From Sacculina carcini (lineage: Eukaryota > Arthropoda > Thecostraca > Sacculinidae): 64,000 nt of DNA. How positions within the stretch are numbered: the stretch's first letter is position 1; each line of letters begins with the position of its first letter. Shown here in pieces: positions 30,862-42,739 of this stretch. The stretch spans positions 4,492,445-4,556,444 of the forward strand of contig OU696581.1 in NCBI GenBank assembly GCA_916048095.2, read 5' to 3'. The position numbers were made by a program, and so were the translations under genes. The notes beneath the pieces are model-generated. The model did not search any database. It saw only the letters and a program-made list of their open reading frames with translations, and was not told the origin of the DNA.

Positions 30862-33810
30862 ACCAACACAGCTCAGCCAACAGCGGCGGACCGTCGTGTG
30901 CACAGCGAGCAGCTTATAGCGGCCTTCCCTCGTGTGTTCTCCACGGACGGTCCTCTCCGGGAGATGAAAGGCGGGGCAATGCGGATCGATCTGCGCGATG
31001 ACGCGGTGCCGTACAACGTGACGGCTCCCCGCTCCGTGCCGTTCTGTCATCGCGCCCAGGCACAACAGCAGCTGGAGCTGCTTCAGCAGCAGGGCGTAAT
31101 CGAGCCGGTCTCCCACCCGACAGATTGGTGCTCACCCATCGTCGTTGTCGGCAAGCGCAAGGCAGACGGCACGCCAAACGGCTGTCGGCTCACGGTGGAC
31201 TTCACACGCCTCAACCGCTTCGTTCGCCGGCCTACACATCCGGTTCGCTCGCCTGTGGAGGCTGTCAGCAGTATGGGCCTCGGCAATCGGTGGTTCACCC
31301 AGGTGGACGCATTACAAGGGTACTTTCAGGTGCCCTTGCGGCGCGAGCACCGAGACCTCACCACCTTCATCACCCCGTGGGGCCGATTCAGGTTCTGTCG
31401 CGCGCCTATGGGCCTGGTCTCCAGCGGCGACGAGTTCAACCGACGCGGCGACGTCGCCTTGTCTGGCCTACCCGACTCCTGCAAGATCGTGGACGACGTG
31501 CTGGTGTATACCGCCAGCTACGACGAGCATCTGCAGCGAGTCTGGCAGCTGCTACAACGCTTCGACGACGCCGGCGTTACGTTGAACCTGCAAAAATTTA
31601 TGTTCGCCGCCACTTCCGCCAATTTCTGTGGATTCCACATCAACGCCTCTGGATTCACCGTCGACCACAAGAAAATTCGAGCCCTCGCAGAATTTCCCGC
31701 ACCGACGGACCTTACATCCCTGCGGTCCTTTCTCGGTTTGGCGAACCAGTTCGGTGACTTCTCGGACTCCATCGCCTCCGCTGCTGAGCCCCTGCGCCAG
31801 CTGCTTCGCAAAGGCGTTGAGTGGCAGTGGACAACACAGCACGATGCGGCTTTCACGGCGGTCAAGCGCGCGTTGGCCAGCCCTCCTGTGCTTGGTCACT
31901 TCAACCCAACGCGGCCCACAATGCTGGAGACGGATGCAGCACGTGAGAAAGGTCTCGGATTCGTTCTTCGCCAGCGGGATGATCAAGGCCGTTGGCAGCT
32001 GATCCAGTGTGGGTCGCGATTTGTGTCCGACACCGAAAGCAGGTATGCTGTGTGTGAGTTGGAGATGCTGGCAGTTGTGTGGGCATGTCAGAAATGCCAT
32101 CAGTATCTGGCTGGCCTCCCCACGTTCAGTGTGGTCACCGATCACAAGCCTCTCGTTCCGATACTGAACGAGAAGGCACTCGGAGACATCTCCAACCCGC
32201 GCCTGCAACGTATGCGACAGCGTCTGCTGCACCTGACTTTTGTCGCTAGCTGGAGACCGGGTGCAAAGCACAACATCGCCGACGCTCTGTCGCGCGCACC
32301 TTCCCAGCCTGCTGATGCTGACGCTGACGTTGACGAGTGCTCGTCTGGATTCTTCGTCCAGACGCTGGACGCGTTCACAGACGCAGACGACCTGGGTCAT
32401 CGCACGTCACCGATTGACACCACCCTGGAGGCGGTGCGAGCTGCGTCTCTGGCCGACGATGAGTGTCGCCAATTGATGACGTACGCGCTGGGCGGTTTCC
32501 CTCAGCACAAACATCTGCTGCCCGCCAGCCTCCACCCATTCTGGGGCGTGCGCGACCAGCTCACTGCGGACCATGGGCTGATCCTGGTCGGCTGCCGCCT
32601 GCTTGTGCCCAGGTGTTTGCGGAAGGACACCCTCCGTCGGCTCCACGACGGTCACCAGGGGCAGGCCAGGACTGTGCAACGCGCACGGCAAACTGTCTTC
32701 TGGCCGGGCCTGAACAACGAAATCGCCACTGCCGTAGCATCGTGCCGAAAATGTCTGCAGTACAAAGACAGCCAGCAAAAAGAGCCATACCTGACGGAAC
32801 CGCACCCGACACGTCCTTTCGAATCGGTGTCCGCGGATTTTTTCCAACACGCAGGGAAGACCTACCTCGTGTACGCGGACCGGCTCTCCAACTGGCCACT
32901 GGTGTTCGACTGTGGCCGTGACACCTCGGCTCATCAGCTGGTGAAGATGCTACGACATGTGTTCGCCATGACGGGGGTTCCGACCATACTGTCGTCAGAC
33001 GGCGGTCCACAGTTCACGGCGCGCCACACGGCCGAATTTCTGCGACTTTGGCACATACGCCATCGTGTCTCCAGTCCGCACTTCCCGTCTTCTAATGGGC
33101 ACGCTGAGTCCGCCGTGAAACGGGTGAAGCGGCTCATTCAGAAGGCGGCGCACGACGGGAACATCGACACAGACGCCTTTGTCGCCGGTCTGTTGGAGCT
33201 GTGCAACGCGCCGGGTGCCGATGGTCGCTCCCCCGCGCAGCTTTTGTACGGCCGCCCCGTGTCGTCCGCCGTTCCCGCGCATCCACGCTCGTTTCTGCCG
33301 GAGTGGCAGCCGCCCACCGCTGAGTGCGACCGGCGAGCGGCGAGCTTACACAACAAGCAGGTCGCCCAATACAACCGGTCGGCTAAGGTGTTGCCGCCGT
33401 TACGGCCCGGCACTACGGTGGCTCTCCAGGACCCGACATCCGGTCGCTGGGACCGGACTGGCGTGGTCGCCATGACTGGCCGTCGCCGCCAGTACGCTGT
33501 GCGCCTGCCTCACGGCGGTCTCTACTGGCGCAACCGTAGACACCTGCGACCAGCAGCCAACACACCCTCGCCCGTGGTACAGCCGCCGCTCGAAGTGCAG
33601 CCGCCGCCATCTGTTGGCACGGCGCCGCTACCGTCGCAGGAGACCAGAAGCAGACCCGCATCACCGCCGCCGCCGCCGGGGGAGAATGTGGGCGGTACAT
33701 CGGAGGCCTCACGAACCCCGCAATTCCGCCGGAGCGCCCGAACACGCAGACCACCGTCGCATCTGAGCGATTACGTCTGCAGAGCCGACAGCGCCCCCTC
33801 CACCACTTGA
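30862..33810 (+). CDS. LTR-6 Pol (RT, RNase H, integrase), in frame after a UAG
   Basis: 982 codons with no ATG at its start, in the same frame as Gag-protease, so it is probably reached by UAG readthrough. RT has LTVDFTRLNRF near 31195 and an IVDDVLV catalytic box near 31490. RNase H has LETDAAREKGLG near 31930 and VVTDHKPL near 32135. Integrase has an H..H...CRKC zinc domain at 32640-32755, then SADFF, LSSDGGPQF and NGHAES as the D, D, E region. The Pro-rich tail ends in SDYV..., as in related elements. The single stop could instead be a recent point mutation. Confidence 0.9.
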   Translation, partial: TNTAQPTAADRRVHSEQLIAAFPRVFSTDGPLREMKGGAMRIDLRDDAVPYNVTAPRSVPFCHRAQAQQQLELLQQQGVIEPVSHPTDWCSPIVVVGKRKADGTPNGCRLTVDFTRLNRFVRRPTHPVRSPVEAVSSMGLGNRWFTQVDALQGYFQVPLRREHRDLTTFITPWGRFRFCRAPMGLVSSGDEFNRRGDVALSGLPDSCKIVDDVLVYTASYDEHLQRVWQLLQRFDDAGVTLNLQKFMFAATSANFCGFHINASGFTVDHKKIRALAEFPAPTDLTSLRSFLGLANQFGDFSDSIASAAEPLRQLLRKGVEWQWTTQHDAAFTAVKRALASPPVLGHFNPTRPTMLETDAAREKGLGFVLRQRDDQGRWQLIQCGSRFVSDTESRYAVCELEMLAVVWACQKCHQYLAGLPTFSVVTDHKPLVPILNEKALGDISNPRLQRMRQRLLHLTFVASWRPGAKHNIADALSRAPSQPADADADVDECSSGFFVQTLDAFTDADDLGHRTSPIDTTLEAVRAASLADDECRQLMTYALGGFPQHKHLLPASLHPFWGVRDQLTADHGLILVGCRLLVPRCLRKDTLRRLHDGHQGQARTVQRARQTVFWPGLNNEIATAVASCRKCLQYKDSQQKEPYLTEPHPTRPFESVSADFFQHAGKTYLVYADRLSNWPLVFDCGRDTSAHQLVKMLRHVFAMTGVPTILSSDGGPQFTARHTAEFLRLWHIRHRVSSPHFPSSNGHAESAVKRVKRLIQKAAHDGNIDTDAFVAGLLELCNAPGADGRSPAQLLYGRPVSSAVPAHPRSFLPEWQPPTAECDRRAASLHNKQVAQYNRSAKVLPPLRPGTTVALQDPTSGRWDRTGVVAMTGRRRQYAVRLPHGGLYWRNRRHLRPAANTPSPVVQPPLEVQPPPSVGTAPLPSQETRSRPASPPPPPGENVGGTSEASRTPQFRRSARTRRPPSHLSDYVCRADSAPSTT

Positions 33811-33818
33811 AGGGGAGA

Positions 33819-33994
33819 TGTAGTGTGTGCCTACACCGCCAGAGGGCGCGAGGGTATTAGGCGTGGGTGACGCTAACGGCCGTCAGCCAGTGTGTGTACA
33901 GCAGTGCTGGTGTGTGTGTCGTGGCGTTGTATCATTCTATTGTTGTTGTATTGTTATTGTTATTGTTGTGTTGAGTGCTATAATATATCGTACA
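33819..33994 (+). repeat. LTR-6 3' LTR
   Basis: 176 bp, apparently identical to 29262-29437. Confidence 0.93.
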
Positions 33995-34796
33995 ACAGGC
34001 ACAAGAGATTGCCTCACATTTCGAGTGGTCGCAGAACGATGGTCTCGATGCACTGCTGATGTGTTTTCATGAGTACTGCAACCCCAGAGAAAACGTAGTA
34101 CTCCAGCGGTATATTTTCTACCAGCGAGTGCAGCAGACCGGTGAAAGTATCAGCACGTTTGTCGTGGCGTTGAGACGACAGGCGGCCAACTGTGGGTTCT
34201 CTGACACAGAGGAAATGATTAGAGACAGATTGGTGATGGGTGTGTCCGACAAGGCCACCCAGCAGGCATTGCTGAGAGAGTCTGACCTGGCGCTGGCTCA
34301 AGCGCAAAAGACCGCATTGGCAGAAGAGGCGGCTAAAAGGCACCAGCAAATTATGAGTGCTGAAATGCATGACAGCACGGTGTGTACGTCGGAGGACAAT
34401 GAGTGTGATGACGCGGCGGCAGTATACTCGGCTGAGCGCAGAACGTGCAGATTTTGTCGGCGTCAACATCATATGCGACGCTCAGCATGCCCGGCGTTCA
34501 ATCGTGTGTGTCGAGCGTGCGGCCGGCGACACCATTTTGCCGGCAGTCCCGAGTGTTCCGTCACATCCGGCGCCAGCACGTCGACTGGATCTGGTGGTGA
34601 ATGGGTGGCGCCATCTAGCGGGCAATATCGACAAGCTCGCACGGCACCGACGACGGCGCGACCGACCCGTGCAACGCAGCACAGCGGCAGAGGCGGTGAA
34701 AGGCGTGCCAACGCACTAGAAGAGATCGGACGTGATGAAGACAGCTTCGTAGTGTCAGGTGCGCGAATCAAAAGAAAAACATTCAAAACTCTGTAA

Positions 34797-36857
34797 TCGC
34801 GTAATAATCGAAAAATCAGTTTCCTTATTGATTCTGGCTCTGAGTCAAATGTTCTGTCTGTGTCTGATTATGTATGTCTAACTGGCGATGAGGAGTGCGC
34901 ATTTTTGCGCCCATGTAAACTGGTGCTCAGGTCTTTCAATGGGGGCCTCATGAAAACACGGGGTAAAGCAACGCTTGAATTGAGGAAGTGTATGGACGGA
35001 GTTACAACAAATGTTGTGTGCCATGTTGTTGATGCATGTTTGTGTCCTGTACTCAGCTTGCAAGCGTCGGTTGATCTTGGTTTATTATCTGGGAATGATT
35101 GTGATCCTCTGGACTATTTGCCTGTCTTTCTTCACTCAGAAGTGAAAACGTCAAACAATTTGCGTCCGGGCGCTGAAAGTAGACAATGTTTTCCACGAGA
35201 AGGGGTATTTCAATAGTTTCAGGATGTGTTTGATGAAACTAGAGTGGGCCTCGTGCTATTCGATTATTGTATTTCGATTGATAACCGAGTCAGACCAGTA
35301 GCGGAACCCTCTCGTCGTGTGAGAATTCATATGAGGGATCGAATGCAAGATAAAATCAAAGAGTTAGTACAAAAAGGTATAATCAGTAAGGTCACTGAAC
35401 CCACTGAATGGGTGTCAAATCTGGTCATCGTACAGAAGGCGAACGGTGATATCAGGCTATGCCTAGACCCAAGAGCGCTCAATAAAGCTATTAAAAGGGA
35501 ACACTACCCCACACCCATCATTGACGAGGTGACCCATAAATTCACGGGAGCTATGTGTTTTTCCCTTGTGGATGCGCGATCGGCATTTTCGCAGGTGGGC
35601 TTGTCAGAAGCGTCATCACTACTATGCACGTTTCACACTCCCTTTGGGCGGTATAAGTATAATAGACTGCCGTTTGGAGTTTCTTGTGCCCCGGAGCTGT
35701 GGCAACGCCTCATGCATGAATTGACAGAGGGCCTGGCAGGGGTGGAGGTTATAGCAGATGATTTCATTGTGTATGGAAAGGGTGTCACAAAAGAGGCTGC
35801 AGAGAAAGATCATGATAAAATTCTGAGGGAGTTTCTGATGCGGGCTCGGGAGCGAAACTTGAAGTTAAACCATGAAAAATTGCGCTATAAACTGAAACAA
35901 GTCCAACGGATGGGTCATGTATTGGACGCCAATGGGCTTCGTCCGTCACCGTCAAAGGTGAAATCCATTCTGGAGTACCCACGGCCACAGAGCAAGCAAG
36001 ACCTGAAACGATTCCTCGGGCTAGTAACTTACCTATCACGGTATATACCAAACGTGTCCACGCTTTTAGCGCCCTTACATGACTTAACGAGTGTTAAATA
36101 CGAATGGCACTGGAGTGTCCAGTGTGAAGCCGCGTTCGCAAAGGTGAAACATCTCTTGTCAGTAGCACCGGTGCTCGCATTCTGTGACCCATATCTGCCC
36201 TTCACAGTGCAGTGCGATGCATCCAGCACCGGGCTAGGTGGTGTGCTACTGCAAAACAATCGACCAGTGATGTACTGCTCGAGATCTTTGTCCACCACCG
36301 AGCGTGCACATTCTCAAATTGAGAAGGAGCTTTTAGCCGTTGCATTCACAATGCATCGTCTTGATCAATTTGTGTACGCCAGGCATGTCACGGTCCACAC
36401 GGACCATAAACCGCTGATTGCTATACATGCCAAGACACTAGGAGACGCTCCACTCCGCCTTCAGCGCATGCTATTGACTTTACAACGATATGACTATGAT
36501 ATCGTTTACCAGCAAGGATCGACCATTGTCATTGCAGACGCTCTCAGTAGAGCAGCTCAAGGGGAACAGCTTGTGTCAGTGGCTGCCGTAGAGGCGCTTG
36601 AAATTCATATGACTGAGGGTCTTGCGGTCTCCACAGAACGCTTGCAAGCGTATCGAGAGGCTACACAGCAGGATGCGGCACTGCAAGAAATAATTTATTT
36701 TGTGATGAACGGCTGGCCCGAGTCCAAACGTGGTATTTCTGCCCAATCTGGACCTTTCTGGACTCACAGAAACGAATTGTCCACACAGAATGGCCTTGTC
36801 TTTTTTATCGCAGCGGTTTTTTGTACCAGTTTCAATGCAGTCTGCAGTCCTAGATAG
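34797..36857 (+). pseudogene. LTR-5 protease, RT and RNase H
   Basis: Protease (LIDSGSES near 34830) is in frame with Gag after the TAA. A UAG at 35214-35216 separates it from RT, which stays in the same frame to 36857. RT has ICLDPRALNK-like sequence (LCLDPRALNK, near 35457), SLVDARSAF and catalytic VIADDFIVY near 35750. RNase H has VQCDASSTGLGG near 36208 and VHTDHKPL near 36393. A frameshift at about 36790-36850 leads to integrase in another frame. Confidence 0.85.
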
Positions 36858-37965
36858 GCTTCATAGAAGCCATATTGGTGTTGAATCAATTCTTCGCTTG
36901 GCGCGTAGTAATATATTCTGGCCCGGCATGAACGCAGCAGTGCGAGATAAAATCTCGAAATGCCCTATTTGTTTGGCACATCAACCAGCCCAATGTGCAG
37001 AGCCCATGCTGTCGCATGATGCACCCGAGCGACCGTGGCAGAAAGTTGGGGTTGACTTGTTCCAGTTTCAGAGCACGATTTATATGGTCGTGGTGGATTA
37101 CTTGAGTAACTTCGTGGAACTAGATGCCTTGCATAGGATGGATATTCGTGGGGTAGTGGAGAAATTGATCACAATATTTGCGAGATTCGGTTGCACCGAA
37201 GTATTAGTTTCAGACAATGGACCACAATTTTCGAGTAATAAGTTCCGTGAGCTTACCAAGTTCGCTGATATCACTCATATTACTTCCAGCCCTAGATACC
37301 CGCAATCTAACGGTAAGGCGGAAAACGCTGTTAAAACTGTAAAGAATATCATCAGGAAAGCAGTTGAAAGCGCACAAAATCCTTATTGGGCTTTACTTAC
37401 CTGGCGAAACACACCTCGAGAGGGTTTCCGGTATTCTCCCGCACAAATTATATTCGGCCGTGCATGTCGCACTCTCTTGCTAGTTACCAGGCAGTCGTTG
37501 ATGTCTCAGTTGCCATACGGAGTGAAAGATGATCTTCTTAAACTCCAGGCCAAACAACGAGTGCAGTACAACAGAAGTCACTCTGTCAGATTACTTCCTC
37601 CTCTGAAAGTAGGCGACACGGTACGGATGAAACTTCCAGGTAAGGAGGAGTGGGCATTAGGAGAATGTGTAGCCGATCGTGGTTTTCGTTCTTATGAGGT
37701 GCGCGTGGGAGGCAATATATTCAGAAGAAACAGACGCCAGTTACGTAGAACAGACGAGGCGATACCGGTTTATGTACCTAGAAATTCTGCTGCAAGAGAA
37801 GTGGAAGCGCGGTCTCGGCCCAATGTGACACCGAGAACTGACACGTTAAGACGTCATGAGATAGCTCCTGAACCTAGACAACCGACGTCTATCTCGAATG
37901 AAAATCTTAGACGATCCGAGAGAATAAGGGGCCCTCTGAGATACCTAAGTGATTACGTTTGGTAA
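36730..37965 (+). pseudogene. LTR-5 integrase
   Basis: In the frame after the shift: zinc domain with LDRLHRSHIG...CPIC near 36850-36970; core with GVDLFQF, VSDNGPQFSS and NGKAENAV. The C-terminus ends RYLSDYVW followed by TAA, just before the polypurine tract. The domain has no internal stop. Confidence 0.85.
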
Positions 37966-37975
37966 GGAGGGGAGA

Positions 37976-38201
37976 TGTGGCGGGTAGCATTAGGATATAT
38001 CTGTATATATATGTGTATGCGTTTGTATGTCTGTATTGTATTGCATTGTCTCCATTCATGTGTATCATATAGCGGCGGTGTCATCTTGCACGAGCACACT
38101 GCACGCTGTCCATGTTGCTAGAAGCGCGGAACAGGATTGCATTGACAGGACTTGTGGTCAATACACGTTACGTTGTTGCACGCGTTTCTTGACACGACAC
38201 A
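37976..38201 (+). repeat. LTR-5 3' LTR
   Basis: 226 bp; otherwise matches the 5' LTR without its (TA)n expansion. Confidence 0.92.
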
Positions 38202-38203
38202 AC

Positions 38204-38439
38204 TATAACGTCGGGATATGGAAAATGCGTGGCACAAAACAACACTATATTACACAAACACACGACACAAGACCTACCCAAAGACTGAATCCAACCCCGA
38301 TCGAACTTAGCATTTGACATCGCATTTTATACGCCCTGGTACACGATTGGCTGAACAGTTACACGTCATCGTCTCAATAACCGCACAAACGCAACAAACA
38401 CAATATGAGAGACAATAATGGATCACCATAGACACTACA
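38204..38439 (-). repeat. LTR-4 3' LTR
   Basis: 236 bp, matching 42504-42739. Its outermost 3 bp are shared with the LTR-5 target duplication. Confidence 0.88.
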
Positions 38440-38569
38440 TATTCCCCTCCTTGAAGCAGAACGTAAAACTTGCCGAAAACCCAATGTATGCTTATTATCT
38501 CGCCCTAAGCCTGACTTTCTTCACACGAGCCGGTCGCCAGCGACGGCGGCCACTTCGAGATGGTGGCAG

Positions 38570-39566
38570 CTACGTTAAATTGCGATTGACATCTGCCGGC
38601 CGTACCTCGCCGGGATCGCCGTAGTCTACCGACGACTCGACTACTAGGTGAGCCATTGCGTCGGCGATCGGCTCTTCCATAGTGGAGCCTGAAGTGTCGC
38701 CGACGGGTACTGACGTCGGCGGTAGCAAATCAATCTCGTCGACCTCCTGTTCCTGCGGTGGCTTCACGAACGACGAACAGCTGGCTGCTGGAACGAGATG
38801 GGCCGCGTTACGTGTCGATCCGTCAGATAACCGATACGACGTGGGGCCGTTTTGATTCCGCACCACAAGAGGACCCCGGAACGTCGACTCTCCCTTTGGC
38901 ACATGCCCGTGCCGACGGACGTAGACGCAATCGTCAACCTGGAACCCGGGTTTGCGGACCGCGTTCCGTGCGTTGAAGACAACCGCATTCCGTCGTTGTT
39001 GCTTTGACACACGCTGGCCAATCATCTCTCGTCGGCCTGTCGTCTATCACGGGCAGCGCCAGTCGCATGATCCTCCCGTGAAGCAGCTCCGAAGGAGACA
39101 CGCCCGTGCTGCAGTGCGGTGTGCTTCGGTAGTGCGCCAACTGCGACCTGATGAAATCCGCGAACCGGGCCGACACATGCACTTGGCCTATCCAAGACTT
39201 GAAGGTCCGGTTGAATCTTTCTATTGCAGCATTTCCTCTCGGCCAATAGGGTGAAGATCGCCTGTGCTTGACACCTCTCACCGTCAGGTACCTCTCAAAC
39301 TCGGCGCTGGTGAACGGAGTACCGTTGTCGGTGACGATTTCGTCGGGGAATCCCTCGCGAGACCACACAACACGGAGAAACTCCAACGCTGTTTCTGTTG
39401 TGACCGAAGGCACCAGACAGATCTCCGCCCACTTAGACCTGTAGTCTGTCAGCGTGATGGCGTAACGGCATTCTGGTGGAGCTACGCTGATGGGTCCAAC
39501 AACATCCATGCCGAGTTTTGACCAGCATTTCGACCAATCTGTCGATTCCTGGAAACCAAGCAACAC
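38570..39566 (-). pseudogene. LTR-4 integrase, frameshifted
   Basis: The core domain (MDVVGPIS; VTDNGTPF; NAAIERFNR) is in 38934-39566 and the C-terminal part shifts to the frame ending at 38570. The CxxC half of the zinc domain is damaged at the junction with RNase H near 39560. Confidence 0.78.
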
Positions 39567-41692
39567 TTCTGAGAAGCTGCTTAGTCCTCACCACTCCGTC
39601 GTGGGCTTGATGTTCTGCCTTGACGTACAGCTCGCGTAACCCTGTTGGCACCACTATCTGGTTGCCGTTGCGAATAACAAAATCATCAGACAAGCCAAGC
39701 TCATGTCTCACGAGGAAAAACGGCCTTACGAGCTCCTCACAATCTTTCTCGCGAACAGGAAATCCGTTAGCGAGCGCGTGCCGCACGGCAATCAATTGCT
39801 TGTCTTGTCGTGAGGCAGCGGCGACTTGTTCCAAAGTGATGGTATGTTCCACTCCTTCGTCTATTTCGATGGTTGCGATCACCTCGTGCTCGTCTTCGGA
39901 CTCGGCCGGGTCACACACTGGCAGACGAGACAGAGCGTCCGCTCCAGGCAGCTGGGAGACTGGCACATGTGTCACAGAGAACGCGTACTCCATGAGGCGA
40001 GCGCGCCAACGAGCGATGCGCGCACCAGCTCTGCCCTTGTAACGAGATGAAAGTACTGTGCGGAGAGCTGAGTGGTCGGTTCGTAGTGTGAAACTGCGAC
40101 CCCAGAGGAACAGCCTCCAATGCTCAATGGCGGGCACCGCAGCCAGCGTCTCGCGCTCGGTCACCGAGTATTTCTTCTCGGCCTCTGAAAACCGCTGACT
40201 CCAGAAGGCGACTACTTGTTCTTCTCCGGCGCTGTTCCGCTGTGATAACATAGCGCCCAATCCGCGCTCGCTGGCATCCGTCGTCACCAGAATTCCAAGT
40301 TTCGAATCGAACGGTTGCAGTGCCCGACTGGAAGAAATTGCTGACTTCAATCGCTGGAAGGCGGCTGCTTCAACCGTTCCCCAGTGAAAAGGTTTGTCTT
40401 TCTTGAGCAGAGAGAACAATGGCGCAGCCGTCATCATATAGTCCGGCACAAAATGTGCAAGCCATCCGCACAGTCCAAGGTAGCTGTGGAGCTCTTTAGC
40501 CGATGACGGTGCTGGAGTGTTGGTGATGGCCGCCACATGGCTCTGGAGAGGCGAAATTCCTTCTTTGTTGATGCGGTAGCCGCAAAAGTCTATCTCATTC
40601 GACGAGAACACTCGAACGACGAGACTTTTCACGGTTAATCGTCACGTTGGCGTTCTTCAATGCTGACATCACTTTGTCCAGCCGACTGTCGTGCTCAGTC
40701 TGGGAGGGTCCCGAAACCACAATGTCGTCCAGATAATGCTGAACTCCTCTTATGCCGCGGAGCAGCCGGTCAAGCAGCTTTTGGAACGCCGCGCCAGCTC
40801 ATGATAAGCCGAACGGTACCCTCAAACACTGAAACAGTCCCTCGTGTGTAATGAAAGCAGTAAGAGGACGTGATTCCGGTGTCAAACTCAACTGGTGATA
40901 TGCGGAGCGAAGGTCAATACGGCTGAGGAACGTCCCTTGCAACTGTGACTGCAACTCTGTTATTGTCGGTAGAGGGTGCGCGTCTTCCACAATCTGGTTG
41001 TTCAGGCCGCGAAGGTCAACACATAACCGAAGGCGGCCATCTTTGCGACGCGCCACCACCATCGGGCTGACCCATGGAGACGCGTCTATCGGTTCGATGA
41101 CTCCGGTATTCTGAAGCTCGGTGAGCTCTTTTAAGACTGCCTCTTTCACAGAGAGAGGAAGACCCCGTAGTGGACATCGCACTGGTACAGCATCGCGGCG
41201 TAATATTATCCGATGCTGATATCCGCTGATAGCCGGGAGGCTAATGTCTGGTGCCGTACCCACCTGAGACAGAGTTCCTTCACGCGGACGAATCGTCATG
41301 CCCAGCTCTGCTATCGCCGGCATCCCAAGGAGTCCCTCTGACGACGCTGTGTCGATGACGTAGAACGTGGTATTCGTTGTGCGCTGTTCCACTGTCACTG
41401 TCGCTGCCATTGTGCCGATCACATTGAGCTGTTGTTTGCCGACTCCGAACAGTCGTGTGTCGGACGGCATCAAAGCAGTACCCTTAAAATGGGCCCTGGC
41501 CAGCGGAATACTGATCACCGACACGCTGGCCCCGGTGTCGACCTGCAGCTGGAGACGCGCCGTCTTGCCTGAATCGACTGAAACAACTGCGTCACGCATC
41601 ACTTTCGAGTCTTTAGGCGCGTGACATGGCAATATTGTCACTCCTCTCACCTTTGTGTCGCGTGATGATTTCCCTTTCGATCGGCAGACCAC
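39433..41692 (-). pseudogene. LTR-4 protease, RT and RNase H
   Basis: Protease (QVDTGASVSVIS near 41545) and the N-terminal half of RT (LRLCVDLRGLNNQIV near 41020) run to an in-frame TGA at 40799-40801, inside the PFGLS.AGAAF motif. The YLDD-type box lies just past it in a shifted stretch near 40740. RT connection and RNase H (VTTDASERGLGAML; LRTDHSALR) occupy 39560-40632. The breaks look like single-base lesions. Confidence 0.78.
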
Positions 41693-41695
41693 CGC

Positions 41696-42454
41696 CTAAT
41701 GGCCGTTCCGTCCACATGCGTTGCACGTGCTTTTGCGTGCAGGGCAGAAGTCCTTCCGCGGAGTTTTGTGATGGCGGCCGCAGTATGAGCATTTCTCGCC
41801 ACTGGACGACGGACCTTTTGCAACAGCCGCACCGTCTCCGCTCGTCCGATGGTGTTGTCTGTTGACGCTCCTGGCGTTCACTTCGCCGACGTTATCAGTA
41901 TCCCGTGTCATTTTGGAGGAATGCTCCCGTGAAGTCCCATAGGCCTCAGCTATTCGCAGAAGAGAGTCCAGCGTCAGCGTTGGCTCCTGGAGAAACCGTT
42001 CCCGCAGGCGCTTGTGCACTGTGTACCCGACGACCTGATCACGCACTAGTTCGTCTGTGAGTGCACCATACTGACAATTGAGCGCTAGAGTGCGGAGCGC
42101 AGAGACAAAATCTGCTGTCGACTCTGACTCCCGTTGGCGTCGCTGTTGAAAGGCAAACCGCTCGGCGATCACGTTCACTTTCGGAGCGTAGTGTTGAGTG
42201 AGCTGCCGCTTCAACTTGTCAGTCTCGGATTCGCCTTCTCTCTTCGCTTCCGTTGGCAACGCCTTGTAGGCGCGCGCAGCCTCGGCGCCAATGCAATGCA
42301 TCAGTAGTGCACGACTACGAGAATCCGTGTACGTGTCGCCGCCCACTGCCTCCAAGTAATTCACAAAAGTTTCAAGCCACTCGATCCATGGAACCTGAGG
42401 CTTCCCTGGACGAGGCAAGAACTGGTCCGGTGGTGGGATACCGTTGTTACTCAT
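41696..42454 (-). pseudogene. LTR-4 Gag, stopped inside the second zinc knuckle
   Basis: The ATG is at 42454. The first knuckle is CSYCGRHHK...C. In the second, CNACGRNGH is followed by TAG (41696-41698) and then AVVC in frame, so the stop replaces the residue after the zinc-binding His. The frame continues directly into protease. This suggests Gag and Pol were one ORF before the mutation. Confidence 0.8.
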
Positions 42455-42503
42455 ACTAGATTATGAATAAGCCAACTAAATTGAAAAAAACCTCATCGCC
42501 AAA

Positions 42504-42739
42504 TATAACGTCGGGATATGGAAAAGGCGTGGCACAAAACAACACTATATTACACAAACACACGACACAAGACCTACCCAAACACTGAATCCAACCCCGA
42601 TCGAACTTAACATTTGACCTCGCAATTTATACGCCCTGATACACGATTGGCTGAACAGTTACACGTCATCGTCTCAATAACCGCACAAACGCAACAAACA
42701 CAATATGAGAGACAATAATGGATCACCATAGACACTACA
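42504..42739 (-). repeat. LTR-4 5' LTR
   Basis: 236 bp; minus strand TGTAGTG...CGTTATA. Confidence 0.88.

Larger units (their letters stand above)
29262..33994 (+). mobile_element. LTR-6: young, nearly intact K02A2.6-like gypsy element
   Basis: The two 176-bp LTRs (29262-29437, 33819-33994) appear identical base for base. They are flanked by a perfect ACAGG duplication (29257-29261, 33995-33999). A polypurine tract GAAGGGGAGA precedes the 3' LTR. The coding region is GC-rich, unlike its surroundings, and is broken only by one in-frame UAG. This is the youngest insertion in the 28.7-42.7 kb nest. Confidence 0.95.
29104..34796 (+). pseudogene. LTR-5 Gag, broken and split by LTR-6
   Basis: Gag starts at the ATG at 29104 (MAARAPPELHKI). 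It shifts frame near 29155-29165, meets an in-frame TGA at 29255-29257 and resumes after LTR-6 from 34000 to a TAA at 34794-34796. The second part carries the capsid C-terminal pattern ESISTFVVALRRQAANCGF and a double Cys/His knuckle (CRFC...CRAC...H...C) near 34448-34557. Protease follows in the same frame after the TAA. Confidence 0.8.
28732..38201 (+). mobile_element. LTR-5: K02A2.6-like gypsy element, host of LTR-6
   Basis: LTRs at 28732-29021 and 37976-38201 are flanked by a perfect ACTAT duplication (28727-28731, 38202-38206). PBS and polypurine tract (AAGGAGGGGAGA, 37964-37975) are canonical. The LTRs look identical except for an expanded (TA)n in the 5' copy. The coding region nevertheless has at least five lesions. 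LTR-6 occupies 29262-33994 inside its gag. Confidence 0.92.
28729..42739 (-). mobile_element. LTR-4: gypsy element with LTR-5 in its 3' LTR edge
   Basis: The 3' LTR is cut by LTR-5. Its first 3 bp (TAT) remain at 28729-28731 and it continues from 38204/38207 to 38439; the full 5' LTR is at 42504-42739 (236 bp). Flanks are TGAC at 28725-28728 and 42741-42744 (5-bp ATGAC/GTGAC with one mismatch). The minus PBS TGGCGATGAGG is at 42491-42501. The two LTRs differ at only about 7 sites, but Gag-Pol carries several stops and frameshifts. Confidence 0.85.
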
